A stretch of 38,048 bases of DNA from Deltaproteobacteria bacterium. Its GTDB lineage: Bacteria; Desulfobacterota; Desulfuromonadia; Geobacterales; Geobacteraceae. Under the pieces are notes generated by a model that did no database searches, was not told the DNA's origin, and worked only from the letters and a program-made list of their open reading frames with translations. The position numbers and the translations under genes were made by a program. Position 1 is the stretch's first letter. Every line of letters begins with the position of its first letter. The stretch spans positions 1 through 38,048 of the forward strand of contig JAJZUQ010000028.1 in assembly GCA_021848385.1 (NCBI GenBank), written 5' to 3'. Positions 18,350 to 27,796 of this stretch are shown piece by piece.

Positions 18350-20011
18350 ATGCGCAGCGATATGATCAAAAAAGGACTTGAGCGGACTCCCCACCGGGCG
18401 CTCCTTAAAGGGACCGGCATTCCCCAGAGTGCCTTTGATAAACCGTTCATTGGCGTGGCTACCAGTTTTACCGACCTGATCCCTGGTCATGTCGGGATGC
18501 GGGATCTGGAGCGGTTCATCGAGAAGGGTGTCCATTCCGGCGGCGGCTATTCCCTGTTTTTCGGCATTCCCGGTGTTTGTGACGGTATCGCCATGGGGCA
18601 CAAGGGGATGCACTACTCTCTCCCTACCCGTGAACTGATCGCCGATATGGTGGAGTCGGTTGCCGAGGCGCACAGGCTTGACGGCCTGGTGCTCCTCACC
18701 AACTGCGACAAGATCACCCCCGGCATGCTCATGGCGGCTGCGCGGCTCGACATCCCCTGTATCGTGGTGACTGCCGGACCGATGATGAGCGGCCGCGGTG
18801 AAGCGGGGCGCAAATATTCCTTCGTTACCGATACCTTCGAGGCGATGGCCCGCTACAAGGCGGGGGTCATTGACGCCAAGGAGCTGGCGGTCTGCGAGGA
18901 CAACGCCTGCCCCGGCATGGGATCGTGCCAGGGGCTTTTTACCGCCAACACCATGGCGATCCTCACCGAGACCCTCGGCATGAGCCTCCCCCGCTGTGGA
19001 ACCGCTCTTGCCGTGTCGGCACTGAAGCGGCGGATTGCCTTCGCCTCAGGGGAAAAGATCGTTGAACTGGTGAATAACAACGTCACTCCCCGCCAGATCA
19101 TGACCCGTGCCGCCTTCGAGAATGCCATCCGGGTAGATCTTGCCCTCGGCGGCTCGTCCAATACGGTCCTCCATCTGCTGGCGATCGCCAGGGATGCCGG
19201 TGTTGATCTGCCCCTGGAGACCTTCGATATTCTGGCCAAGGAGACCCCCCAGCTCTCCTCCATGAACCCGGCCGGCGAGTACTTCATGGAAGACCTGGAC
19301 GCAGCGGGTGGCGTGGCAGGTGTTCTCAAGCAACTGGGAGACAAGATCAAGGATAACCCGACCGTCATGGGGCTTACCACTCTCCAGCTGGCCGCCAGTG
19401 TGACGAATATCGATGAGAACGTGATCCATCCCCTCACCGATCCGGTAAAGAAGGAGGGGGGGATTGCCGTACTGTTCGGCAACCTTGCTCCCAAAGGTGC
19501 CGTGGTGAAGCAGTCGGGCGTATCGGCGCCCATGATGCAGTTCGAGGGGACAGCCCGCTGCTTCGATGCCGAGGAGCAGGCCATGGCCGCCATTATGGAA
19601 GGGCGGATCGTCTCCGGTGATGTGGTGGTTATCCGTTACGAAGGGCCCAAGGGTGGACCGGGGATGCGTGAGATGCTTGCTCCTACCGCGGCTATCATGG
19701 GAATGGGTCTGGGGGATTCAGTGGCGCTGATAACCGATGGACGTTTTTCCGGCGGTACCCGCGGACCGTGCATCGGCCATATCTCGCCCGAGGCAGCCGA
19801 AGGTGGCCCCATCGCCCTCGTGGAAGATGGCGACCGGATTCTCCTCGATATTCCGAACCGGAAGCTGGAGCTCCTGGTGGACGAAGCGATCCTGGCGGCC
19901 CGCAGGGCCGGATGGTCTGCCCCTGAGCCGAAGATAAAGACCGGCTGGCTGGCGCGTTATGCGAAAGCTGTGACGTCGGCCCATACGGGAGCCGTGACCA
20001 CGGCGGACTAG
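18350..20011 (+). CDS. ilvD: Dihydroxy-acid dehydratase
   Basis: IlvD dehydrates dihydroxyisovalerate and dihydroxymethylvalerate in valine and isoleucine synthesis, using an Fe-S cluster. The 553-residue protein shows [20 protein letters not shown] and [20 protein letters not shown], with the cluster cysteines, then [17 protein letters not shown] and [21 protein letters not shown] start it at ATG 18350 with GAGAGG upstream; the in-frame TTG 18323 has no family support. It heads ilvD-ilvB-ilvN-ilvC, all on the plus strand, with hairpin-forming elements in each of the three spacers. Confidence 0.97.
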   Translation: MRSDMIKKGLERTPHRALLKGTGIPQSAFDKPFIGVATSFTDLIPGHVGMRDLERFIEKGVHSGGGYSLFFGIPGVCDGIAMGHKGMHYSLPTRELIADMVESVAEAHRLDGLVLLTNCDKITPGMLMAAARLDIPCIVVTAGPMMSGRGEAGRKYSFVTDTFEAMARYKAGVIDAKELAVCEDNACPGMGSCQGLFTANTMAILTETLGMSLPRCGTALAVSALKRRIAFASGEKIVELVNNNVTPRQIMTRAAFENAIRVDLALGGSSNTVLHLLAIARDAGVDLPLETFDILAKETPQLSSMNPAGEYFMEDLDAAGGVAGVLKQLGDKIKDNPTVMGLTTLQLAASVTNIDENVIHPLTDPVKKEGGIAVLFGNLAPKGAVVKQSGVSAPMMQFEGTARCFDAEEQAMAAIMEGRIVSGDVVVIRYEGPKGGPGMREMLAPTAAIMGMGLGDSVALITDGRFSGGTRGPCIGHISPEAAEGGPIALVEDGDRILLDIPNRKLELLVDEAILAARRAGWSAPEPKIKTGWLARYAKAVTSAHTGAVTTAD

Positions 20012-20019
20012 CGAAAATC

Positions 20020-20129
20020 TTTACCGCAAAGAGGCAACGAGCACAAAGGTATCTGTCTGGTTGCGACGAGCTTGTGCGGTGACTTCCTGTCCTCTGCGTC
20101 TTGAGTGAGCGCAGGGAACGGGCGGTAAA
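20020..20129. repeat. Palindromic intergenic element C (ilvD-ilvB spacer)
   Basis: TTTACCGC (20020-20027) and GCGGTAAA (20122-20129) form the ends of an imperfect inverted repeat. An inner GCACAA/TTGTGC pair lies at 20041-20046 and 20072-20077. The CCTCTGCGTCTTGAG text looks like a decayed member of a common CTCTGCGTCT-type intergenic repeat. Confidence 0.55.
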
Positions 20130-20174
20130 AATGTTACAATCGAACTTATTACCCTTAGACGAGGGAGAACCCAT

Positions 20175-21875
20175 ATGAAACTGAACGGTGCACGCATATT
20201 ACTGGAGTGTCTCAAGCTGGAAGGGGTGGATACGGTGTTCGGCTACCCGGGGGGGACGGTCATCAATCTCTATGATGAGCTGTTTTCCTTCAAGGATATC
20301 CGCCACATCCTCCCCCGCCACGAACAGGCAGGGGTTCATGCGGCCGATGGCTACGCCCGGGCAACCGGCAAGGTGGGGGTCGCAATCGCTACCTCCGGTC
20401 CCGGCGCAACCAATACCATCACCGGTATAGCCACCGCCTACATGGACTCTATCCCGCTGGTGATCATAACGGGCCAGGTCCCGACCGGTCTGATCGGCAA
20501 TGACGCCTTCCAGGAAGTGGATATCATCGGCATCACCCGCCCCTGCACCAAGCATAGTTTCCTGGTCAAGGACGTGAAGGATCTGGCGACCATCGTCAAG
20601 AAGGCTTTCTATATCGCCCGGAGCGGTCGTCCCGGTCCGGTGCTCATCGACTTTCCCAAGGATGTCCAGATTGCCATGACGGAGTTCGCCTATCCGGAAA
20701 GTGTGGACATCCGCGGCTACAAGCCGACCGTGGAAGGTCATCCCCGTCAGATAGAAAAAGCGGTTACCATGATATTGGCATCAAAGAAGCCGGTGATCTA
20801 CGTAGGTGGCGGGGTGGTCCTGGCCAACGGGGCGGACGACCTGACTGCTCTGGCGCGGAAGCTGGGTGCCCCGGTTACCACGACCCTCATGGGGCTCGGC
20901 TCGTTTCCGGAGAATGACCCCCTGTCCCTCGGGCTTCTTGGTATGCACGGCACCTACTGTGCCAACATGGCGGTAACCAACTGCGATCTGCTCCTTGCGG
21001 TCGGCGCGCGTTTCGATGACCGGGTGACCGGCAAGATCGCGACGTTTGCCCCCGATGCCAAGATCATCCACGTGGACGTGGACCCGACCTCCATCAAGAA
21101 GAATGTCCGGGTCGACCTCCCCATTGTCGGGGATGTGAAGGGGGTTCTCGCCCGGATGCTGAAGGTGGTGGGTGAGCAGGCGGCCCGTGTGAATGATTTT
21201 GTCAAAGACCTTGCACCCTGGCGCGATGAGATAGAGGATTGGCGTTCCAAGTATCCCATTTCCTACAAACAGTCGACGTCGGTCATCAAGCCCCAGTTTG
21301 TGATCCAGAAGCTGCGGGAGCTTTCCGATCCTGACGCCATCGTGGCCACCGACGTGGGGCAGCATCAGATGTGGACCGCCCAGTTCTTTCAGTTCAACAA
21401 GCCCCGGACCCTGCTCTCCTCGGGGGGACTTGGCACCATGGGGTATGGTCTCCCCGCAGCCATGGGTGCCCAGGCTGCATTCCCCAAACGGCAGGTTATG
21501 GTCATCTGTGGTGACGGCGGATTCCAGATGAATATGCAGGAGATCGCCACCCTGGTGCAGAACCGTCTGCCGGTCAAGATCGCAATTCTCAACAACAACT
21601 TCCTGGGCATGGTGCGGCAGTGGCAGGAGCTCTTTTTCGACAAACGCTATTCCCAGACCTGCATGGAACTCCCCATCGACTTCGTGAAGCTTGCCGAGGC
21701 CTTTGGCGCCAAGGGGTTGCGGGCAACCAAGCCGGGTGATGTGGAGACAGTGATCAAGGAAGGGTTCGCGACCCCCGGTCCGGTCCTCATGGAGTTCAAG
21801 ATTGCCCGGGAAGAGAAGGTGCTCCCCATGGTCCCGGCTGGCGCTTCGCTCAACGAGATGGTGCTGAACGCCTGA
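20175..21875 (+). CDS. ilvB: Acetolactate synthase, large (catalytic) subunit
   Basis: This ThDP-dependent enzyme is the first common step of branched-chain amino acid synthesis. The 566-residue protein has the catalytic Glu50 in ILPRHEQAGVHAADGYARAT, then GVAIATSGPGATN, the FAD-binding central domain, and the ThDP/Mg motif GDGGFQMNMQEIATL near residue 445 ending in ILNNN. All domains appear full length. ATG 20175 lies behind GAGGGAGAACCC. It works with the regulatory subunit ilvN downstream; a strong hairpin lies in the 85-base spacer. Confidence 0.98.
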   Translation: MKLNGARILLECLKLEGVDTVFGYPGGTVINLYDELFSFKDIRHILPRHEQAGVHAADGYARATGKVGVAIATSGPGATNTITGIATAYMDSIPLVIITGQVPTGLIGNDAFQEVDIIGITRPCTKHSFLVKDVKDLATIVKKAFYIARSGRPGPVLIDFPKDVQIAMTEFAYPESVDIRGYKPTVEGHPRQIEKAVTMILASKKPVIYVGGGVVLANGADDLTALARKLGAPVTTTLMGLGSFPENDPLSLGLLGMHGTYCANMAVTNCDLLLAVGARFDDRVTGKIATFAPDAKIIHVDVDPTSIKKNVRVDLPIVGDVKGVLARMLKVVGEQAARVNDFVKDLAPWRDEIEDWRSKYPISYKQSTSVIKPQFVIQKLRELSDPDAIVATDVGQHQMWTAQFFQFNKPRTLLSSGGLGTMGYGLPAAMGAQAAFPKRQVMVICGDGGFQMNMQEIATLVQNRLPVKIAILNNNFLGMVRQWQELFFDKRYSQTCMELPIDFVKLAEAFGAKGLRATKPGDVETVIKEGFATPGPVLMEFKIAREEKVLPMVPAGASLNEMVLNA

Positions 21876-21884
21876 TGTCGTCTT

Positions 21885-21941
21885 GTAGGGGCGGCCCTGC
21901 GTTGCCGCCCTCTCAGGGCAACCATGCAGGGTTGCCCCTAC
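21885..21941. repeat. Palindromic intergenic element D (ilvB-ilvN spacer)
   Basis: GTAGGGGC (21885-21892) pairs with GCCCCTAC (21934-21941), CCCTGC with GCAGGG (21895-21900, 21926-21931), and GTTGCC with GGCAAC (21901-21906, 21917-21922). Two G:T positions join the outer helices, so the element folds into a nearly continuous 22-bp stem. It ends eight bases before the ilvN ribosome-binding site. Confidence 0.75.
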
Positions 21942-21960
21942 CATTTTTCGGAGGATTCTT

Positions 21961-22451
21961 ATGCAACATACCATTACCGTCCTGGTCGAAAACGAGTTCG
22001 GGGTCCTCTCCCGGGTAGCTGGACTCTTCTCCGGGCGCGGTTTCAATATCGATTCCCTTTCGGTGGCCCCCACCAACGAGGAAACCCTTTCCCGCATGAC
22101 AATCGTCACGCGGGGGGACGAGCAGATACTGGAACAGATCTCCAAGCAGCTCAACAAACTGATCGACGTGATCAAGGTTATCGACTTCACCGACGGCAGC
22201 GCGATCGAGCGGGAGATGGCTCTCATCAAGGTGTCTGCTGAGGATGACAGCCGGGCGGAAGTGCTCCGGATAGTCGATATCTTCCGGGCCAAGATTGTCG
22301 ATGTGACACCCAAGTCATACACCATTGAGGCGACCGGAGTGCCGGCCAAGATAGATGCCATCCTTGAACTGATCCGTCCCCTTGGGCTTAAGGAGCTGGT
22401 AAGGACGGGGCCGGTGGCGATAGGGCGGGGCGCCAAAGGCTGGAAAGGGTA

Positions 22452-22452
<1 letters not shown>
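21961..22452 (+). CDS. ilvN: Acetolactate synthase, small (regulatory) subunit
   Basis: The 163-residue protein has an N-terminal ACT domain (HTITVLVENEFGVLSRVAGLF, residues 3-75) that binds valine in this family. A C-terminal domain follows (IERE MALIKVSAED, then the PLGLKELVRTGPVAIGRG end), typical of IlvH/IlvN long forms. It activates IlvB and confers feedback inhibition. ATG 21961 follows CGGAGGATTCTT. It is flanked on both sides by long inverted repeats, which may influence message stability or relative expression within the operon. Confidence 0.97.
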
Positions 22453-23646
<1,194 letters not shown>

Positions 23647-23667
23647 CGTTCAGTAGCGAACAAACGG

Positions 23668-23716
23668 AAGGCCGGGCGGAGGAATTGCGTATAATCCCTT
23701 GCAGCCCGGCCTTTTT
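23668..23716 (+). terminator. Rho-independent terminator of the ilv operon
   Basis: AAGGCCGGGC (23668-23677) pairs perfectly with GCCCGGCCTT (23704-23713), followed by T residues. The loop is unusually long at 26 bases. Confidence 0.8.
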
Positions 23717-23755
23717 CTGGTTATTATGACGAGGTTTTTCGCACTAAAGGATAAA

Positions 23756-23784
23756 CCTGAAACCGGCAGTTGAATACTGCCGGA
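23756..23784 (+). repeat. 29-base repeat, copy 1, with internal hairpin
   Basis: It begins CCTGAAACCGGCAGT and contains an 8-bp hairpin with loop TGAAT. The copy at 25400 is identical at 28 of 29 bases. Confidence 0.85.
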
Positions 23785-23953
23785 AGGAGTACATGAGGGG
23801 TATTTCGTCGTAATTCTTGGCGAAATGAAGCGTCCGCAGCCGATCCTGTCTGAACCCGCAGGGTGAGTTGATCGGATGCAGCGCAATGATCCTAGAATTA
23901 CAGAAATAGCCCTTTAGTACGAGTGAAGGCAGTGTTCAACTGCCGAATATAGG
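23756..23953. repeat. 198-base imperfect palindrome upstream of psd
   Basis: The two halves are complementary along most of their length around a centre near 23858. Examples are CCGATC/GATCGG (23840-23845, 23870-23875), the AATTCT-containing segments at 23811 and 23894, GTAC at 23789 and 23917, and an outer pair built on the GGCAGTTGAA hairpin. The right end overlaps the psd ribosome-binding region. The spacer holds nothing else recognisable. Confidence 0.65.
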
Positions 23954-23960
23954 ATAATTG

Positions 23961-24617
23961 ATGCGTAATCAAAATACCCCCCTCGCTTTTGAAGGGATCC
24001 CATTTCTGGCGGCTGCCGGCGTGACGTCTCTGGTTCTGATCCTGCTGGTTGGCCGGTTCCCCCTGCTTGCCGTTCCTGCCGCGCTGGCACTGCTGGCAAC
24101 CGTCTTCGTCGCTTTTTTCTTTCGCAACCCCCAGCGGGTTACACCTGCTGACGAGCGGTCGGTCGTGGCGCCGGCGGATGGTGTGGTGATCTATTGCGGG
24201 CCGGGGAAGGAAGAATATCTGGGAGCGGAGATGCTCAAAATCAGCATCTTCATGTCGGTCTTCAACGTCCATATCAACCGGGTGCCGGTGACAGGGCTGG
24301 TGACCGACACCTTCTATCGCCCCGGCAAATTCCTCGACGTGCGTGACGAGCGGGCCACCTTCGAGAATGAGCGGCTCGGTCTGGTGCTGGAAGCGTCCGG
24401 AGGGGCAAGGCTTGTGGTGGTGCAGGTGGCGGGGCTGATTGCCCGGCGTATCGTCTGTTATGCCCGCAAGGGAGACAGCCTGCTGCGTGGCAGGCGTTAC
24501 GGCCTGATCCGTTTCGGATCCCGTCTGGATGTCTACCTGCCGCTATCCACGGAACTGAAAGTGGCTCTGGGGGACAAAACCGTTGCCGGTGAAACGGTTC
24601 TGGGGATACTCGCGTGA
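23961..24617 (+). CDS. psd: Phosphatidylserine decarboxylase proenzyme (short form)
   Basis: Psd converts phosphatidylserine to phosphatidylethanolamine using a self-generated pyruvoyl group. The 218-residue protein is the short type common in Deltaproteobacteria and archaea. It has membrane-associated N-terminal segments, FFRNPQRVTP, VVAPADGVV, MSVFNVHINRVP and the processing site RFGSRLD (Gly186-Ser187), where cleavage makes the pyruvoyl-bearing alpha chain. ATG 23961 has AGGA six bases upstream; the TTG codon immediately before it is an alternative with no support. It is coupled to pssA through a GTGA overlap. Confidence 0.95.
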   Translation: MRNQNTPLAFEGIPFLAAAGVTSLVLILLVGRFPLLAVPAALALLATVFVAFFFRNPQRVTPADERSVVAPADGVVIYCGPGKEEYLGAEMLKISIFMSVFNVHINRVPVTGLVTDTFYRPGKFLDVRDERATFENERLGLVLEASGGARLVVVQVAGLIARRIVCYARKGDSLLRGRRYGLIRFGSRLDVYLPLSTELKVALGDKTVAGETVLGILA

Positions 24618-25399
24618 ACGGTGAAAAGATCGACATGACGGAAAGTATGCGGAAGGGGATCTATATCCTTCCCAACCTCTTTACCACCGGCAGCCTGTTT
24701 GCAGGCTTTTACAGCATGGTTGCGACCACCAACGGCGATTTCCGCACCGCCGCCATCTGGATCCTCGTATCGTCCATCTTTGACGGACTGGATGGCAAGG
24801 TCGCACGTCTCACCGGCACTGCCAGCAAGTTCGGCGTGGAGTATGATTCCCTTGCCGACCTGGTCGCCTTTGGGGTGACCCCCGGTCTTCTCATGTACAG
24901 TTGGGCGCTCAAGCCCTTCGGTCGGCTCGGCTGGCTTGCGGCGTTCCTCTTCGTCGCCTGTGCTGCGCTCCGCCTGGCCCGCTTCAATGTCCAGGTGTCC
25001 ACAGTGGAGAGTAAGCGCTTCGTCGGCCTCCCGACGCCGGCCGCCGCCAGCATGGTCTCTTCCACCGTGCTCCTCTTCTACCACTTCGGCTGGCCAAGTT
25101 CCTTCAAGAAGCTCGCCATTCTCATACTCATCTATTTCGTCGCGTTTCTCATGGTTTCCAACTTCCGCTATTACTCCTTCAAGGATCCGGAACTCATCAA
25201 GCGCCAGCCTTTTGTCTTCCTGGTCCTGGCGGTCCTTCTTCTTACCATTATTGCGGCCCAGCCGGTGATCATGCTCTTCGTCGTTTTCCTCAGTTATGTC
25301 CTCTCCGGACCGGTTGCCTATGTGATGACCTGGCCCCGCCGGCGACGGCTTGAGAAAGCGGTGCACAAGAGACATGAGGCCAGCGGTCCGGGAGAATAA
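24614..25399 (+). CDS. pssA: CDP-diacylglycerol-serine O-phosphatidyltransferase
   Basis: PssA forms phosphatidylserine from serine and CDP-diacylglycerol, the substrate of Psd. The 261-residue integral membrane protein has the CDP-alcohol phosphotransferase motif D-G-x2-D-G-x2-A-R...G...D...D starting at Asp57 (DGLDGKVARLTG, then GVEYDSLAD). About eight membrane segments follow. GTG 24614 overlaps the psd stop by four bases; an ATG at 24635 would shorten the protein by seven residues. CdsA, encoded earlier in the window, supplies its CDP-DAG. The gene ends just before copy 2 of the 29-base repeat. Confidence 0.95.
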   Translation: MNGEKIDMTESMRKGIYILPNLFTTGSLFAGFYSMVATTNGDFRTAAIWILVSSIFDGLDGKVARLTGTASKFGVEYDSLADLVAFGVTPGLLMYSWALKPFGRLGWLAAFLFVACAALRLARFNVQVSTVESKRFVGLPTPAAASMVSSTVLLFYHFGWPSSFKKLAILILIYFVAFLMVSNFRYYSFKDPELIKRQPFVFLVLAVLLLTIIAAQPVIMLFVVFLSYVLSGPVAYVMTWPRRRRLEKAVHKRHEASGPGE

Positions 25400-25428
25400 C
25401 CTGAAAACGGCAGTTGAATACTGCCGGA
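25400..25428 (+). repeat. 29-base repeat, copy 2, directly after pssA
   Basis: It begins at the base after the pssA stop and matches 23756-23784 at 28 of 29 positions. The psd-pssA pair therefore sits between two direct copies about 1.64 kb apart. Confidence 0.85.
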
Positions 25429-25524
25429 TAGAGGATACATCGCTCGGGGTCGGTGCCGACAGGTCGGAAAGTTATCGTTTCGGCAAACTTTGTTTGAAAT
25501 CATTGAAATAATTAAAATAACAAA

Positions 25525-25558
25525 GAAAATCCCTTGACAGCCATCAAGGGATTTTCTT
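25525..25558 (+). terminator. Rho-independent terminator of psd-pssA
   Basis: A perfect 13-bp stem (25525-25537 with 25544-25556) and six-base loop end in TTCTT. The promoter of the leuA leader overlaps it. Confidence 0.85.
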
Positions 25559-25563
25559 ATTAT
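25534..25563 (+). promoter_or_regulatory. Putative sigma-70 promoter of the leuA T-box leader, inside the preceding terminator
   Basis: Consensus TTGACA (25534-25539) runs from the terminator stem into its loop, and TATTAT (25558-25563) follows after 18 bp. The predicted start, near 25570, lies just before the T-box structure. Confidence 0.65.
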
Positions 25564-25582
25564 CAGTCAAAATCAAAAGGCA

Positions 25583-25926
25583 GTGAAGAGGAGTAGTAAC
25601 CGCAAATTCCCTTGGACAGCCGTTGCAAAGTGTCCCAGAGAGCTGGTGGGTGGTGCGAACCAGCAAGTGGAATCGGTGAACTCGCCTCGGAGCCGTTTCG
25701 GTGAACCGGATTGTGAATTCTGGGTTTTGTGTTTAACGTTTGCTCCCCGAGCGTTACGCACAATACGCAGAACTGAAGCCGGCTAGCCGACGCCGTCTTG
25801 CCCACGTAACGGGTAAAAGAAGGTTTCCTTTCGGGCGTCAGGTTGATGACGAAAGGGGACGAATGAGGGTGGTACCGCGGAGCTTGTCAGAGCCTTCGCC
25901 CCTTATACAAGGGCGGGGGCTTTTTT
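25583..25926 (+). promoter_or_regulatory. T-box leader (tRNA-Leu sensing) controlling leuA
   Basis: The canonical T-box sequence AGGGTGGTACCGCGG lies at 25866-25880, followed by a terminator (25891-25926) made of GC-rich arms and six T residues. Upstream, AGTA and a Stem I-like fold lead to GAA-CTC at 25678-25683, the usual GAA context before the specifier codon. CTC is a leucine codon, which fits the gene downstream. The antiterminator bulge TGGT pairs with an ACCA tRNA end and an A discriminator, as in tRNA-Leu. Uncharged tRNA-Leu should favour read-through when leucine is scarce. T-boxes are mainly Gram-positive, but leuA T-boxes have been reported in Deltaproteobacteria. From the terminator to the leuA start (25927-26064) I see only the ribosome-binding site. 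Confidence 0.93.
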
Positions 25927-26064
25927 GTTCCCGGAGAAAGCCCGTTTCTTCCGGCACGCGGTAGTGTTCCGGGAAATCTATGGAATACTTGTCGTGTAGC
26001 GGCGGTGGGTAACAGAAGCACATGGCGGCATACTTTTGCAGATCACCAAAGGAGGTTTCAGAAC

Positions 26065-27621
26065 ATGGCCAAACAGCAAAAATCCGAACTGAAGACCATC
26101 AAGATTTTAGACACTACCTTGCGGGACGGGGAACAATCCCCCGGCGCCAGCATGAACATCGAAGAAAAGCTAAGGATAGCCAAACAGCTGCAGAAACTTA
26201 ATGTGGATGTGATCGAGGCGGGCTTTCCCATCGCGTCGGAGGGGGATTTCGAGGCGGTGAAGAAGGTTGCCCAGACCATCAAGGGGCCGGAGATTGCCGG
26301 GCTCTGCCGCTCTGGATTCAAGGACATCGACCGGGGATGGGAGGCGCTCCAGTACGCAGGGGAAAAAGGACGGATCCATACCTTCATCGCCACATCCGAT
26401 ATTCACATGAAATACAAGCTGAAGATGACCCCGTCCCAGGTGCTTGACTCGGCGGTCAAGGCAGTGAAGCGGGCCAAGTCCTATACCCCCAACGTGGAAT
26501 TTTCCTGTGAGGATGCGGTGCGAACCGATCTTAAGTTCCTTGCCGAGGTGGTAGGGGCGGTCATCGATGCGGGAGCTACCACGGTCAATATCCCCGATAC
26601 GGTTGGCTATACGATCCCCTTCGAGTACTTCAATATCATCACGTACCTGAAGGAGAACGTTGCCAATGTCGGGAACGCCGTGATTTCGGTGCACTGCCAC
26701 AATGACCTGGGGCTGTCGGTGGCCAACTCCATCGCTGCGATACAGGCGGGTGCCGGACAGGTCGAATGCACCATCAACGGTATCGGTGAACGGGCGGGGA
26801 ACTGCTCCCTTGAAGAGTTCGTCATGACGCTCAAGACCAGAAGCGATATCCTCCCCTTCAGGACCAACGTGGCGACGGAACAGCTGACCCCGTCGAGCCG
26901 TCTGCTCACGACAGTGACCGGCATCGTGGTGCAGCCCAACAAGGCGATTGTCGGTGCCAACGCCTTCGCCCATGAAGCGGGGATTCATCAGCACGGCGTA
27001 ATGATGGAAAAATCCACCTATGAGATTATGACTCCTGAATCGGTGGGGCTGAAGACCAATGTGCTGGTGCTCGGCAAGCACTCGGGGCGGCATGCCTTCA
27101 AGCAACGGCTGGAGGAGCTGGGATATGACCTGAATGACGAGTTGCTCAACAAGGCGTTCGATCGCTTCAAGGCCCTGGCGGACCTGAAGAAGGAAGTTTA
27201 TGACGAAGACCTTGACGCCATCGTGACCGATGAGGAGTTGATGCGTGTCGAGGAGAAGTACAAGCTCTCCCACATTACCGTGACCTGCGGCTCCTTTGCC
27301 GTTGCAACTGCCACGGTGCAGATGGAGATCGGCGGCGTCCCGTGCAGGACCGCTGAACTGGGGGACGGGCCTGTGGATGCGACGCTCAAGGCGATCAAAA
27401 AGCTGACCAAGACCAAGGCAAAGCTGACCCAGTACAACGTCGGTTCCATCACCGGCGGTACTGACGCCCAGGGTGAGGTTACGGTGAGGCTGTCGGATGG
27501 CGAGAAATCGGTCATCGGTCGTGGTTCATCCACCGATATCATCGAGGCGTCGGCCAAGGCGTACATCCACGGCCTGAACCGGCTTGCGCTGAAAATGGAT
27601 CGGATCAAAGATAGTCTCTAG
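26065..27621 (+). CDS. leuA: 2-isopropylmalate synthase
   Basis: LeuA condenses acetyl-CoA with 2-oxoisovalerate, committing carbon to leucine. The 518-residue protein has the TIM-barrel signature KILDTTLRDGEQSPG (residues 13-27), with FSCEDAVRTD, the metal motif SVHCHNDLGLSVANS near residue 210, and NGIGERAGNCSLEEF. HEAGIHQHGV follows. The C-terminal LeuA regulatory domain (about 390-518) gives leucine feedback inhibition. ATG 26065 follows AAAGGAGG; the upstream in-frame extension lies in the leader. Citramalate synthase is the main alternative, but the T-box and the close fit to LeuA argue against it. Confidence 0.96.
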   Translation: MAKQQKSELKTIKILDTTLRDGEQSPGASMNIEEKLRIAKQLQKLNVDVIEAGFPIASEGDFEAVKKVAQTIKGPEIAGLCRSGFKDIDRGWEALQYAGEKGRIHTFIATSDIHMKYKLKMTPSQVLDSAVKAVKRAKSYTPNVEFSCEDAVRTDLKFLAEVVGAVIDAGATTVNIPDTVGYTIPFEYFNIITYLKENVANVGNAVISVHCHNDLGLSVANSIAAIQAGAGQVECTINGIGERAGNCSLEEFVMTLKTRSDILPFRTNVATEQLTPSSRLLTTVTGIVVQPNKAIVGANAFAHEAGIHQHGVMMEKSTYEIMTPESVGLKTNVLVLGKHSGRHAFKQRLEELGYDLNDELLNKAFDRFKALADLKKEVYDEDLDAIVTDEELMRVEEKYKLSHITVTCGSFAVATATVQMEIGGVPCRTAELGDGPVDATLKAIKKLTKTKAKLTQYNVGSITGGTDAQGEVTVRLSDGEKSVIGRGSSTDIIEASAKAYIHGLNRLALKMDRIKDSL

Positions 27622-27642
27622 ATAACAGAGCAATCCTATGGG

Positions 27643-27680
27643 AAAGGCAGGGGCGTGGAATTGCACCCCTGCCTTTTTTA
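27643..27680 (+). terminator. Rho-independent terminator of leuA
   Basis: An 11-bp stem (AAAGGCAGGGG at 27643-27653 with its complement at 27666-27676) is followed by T residues. Confidence 0.85.
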
Positions 27681-27796
27681 TAACCTTGAGTTCTGCTGAC
27701 GGACTGGAGAGCCCTTTTGACTATGGGGGGCTGGATTTGCAGGACGTTAGCTGATATGCTTGGACAAGTCATTGTCACTATAAGGAGTTTTCATCT

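Noticed and set aside
23756-23960. Possible cyclic-dinucleotide (GEMM) or other riboswitch before psd
   Set aside because: The structured leader lacks the GEMM consensus blocks and is explained better as a long inverted repeat.
25740-25964. Open frames inside the leuA leader
   Set aside because: They lie in the T-box RNA and its terminator; structure explains the sequence better than coding.
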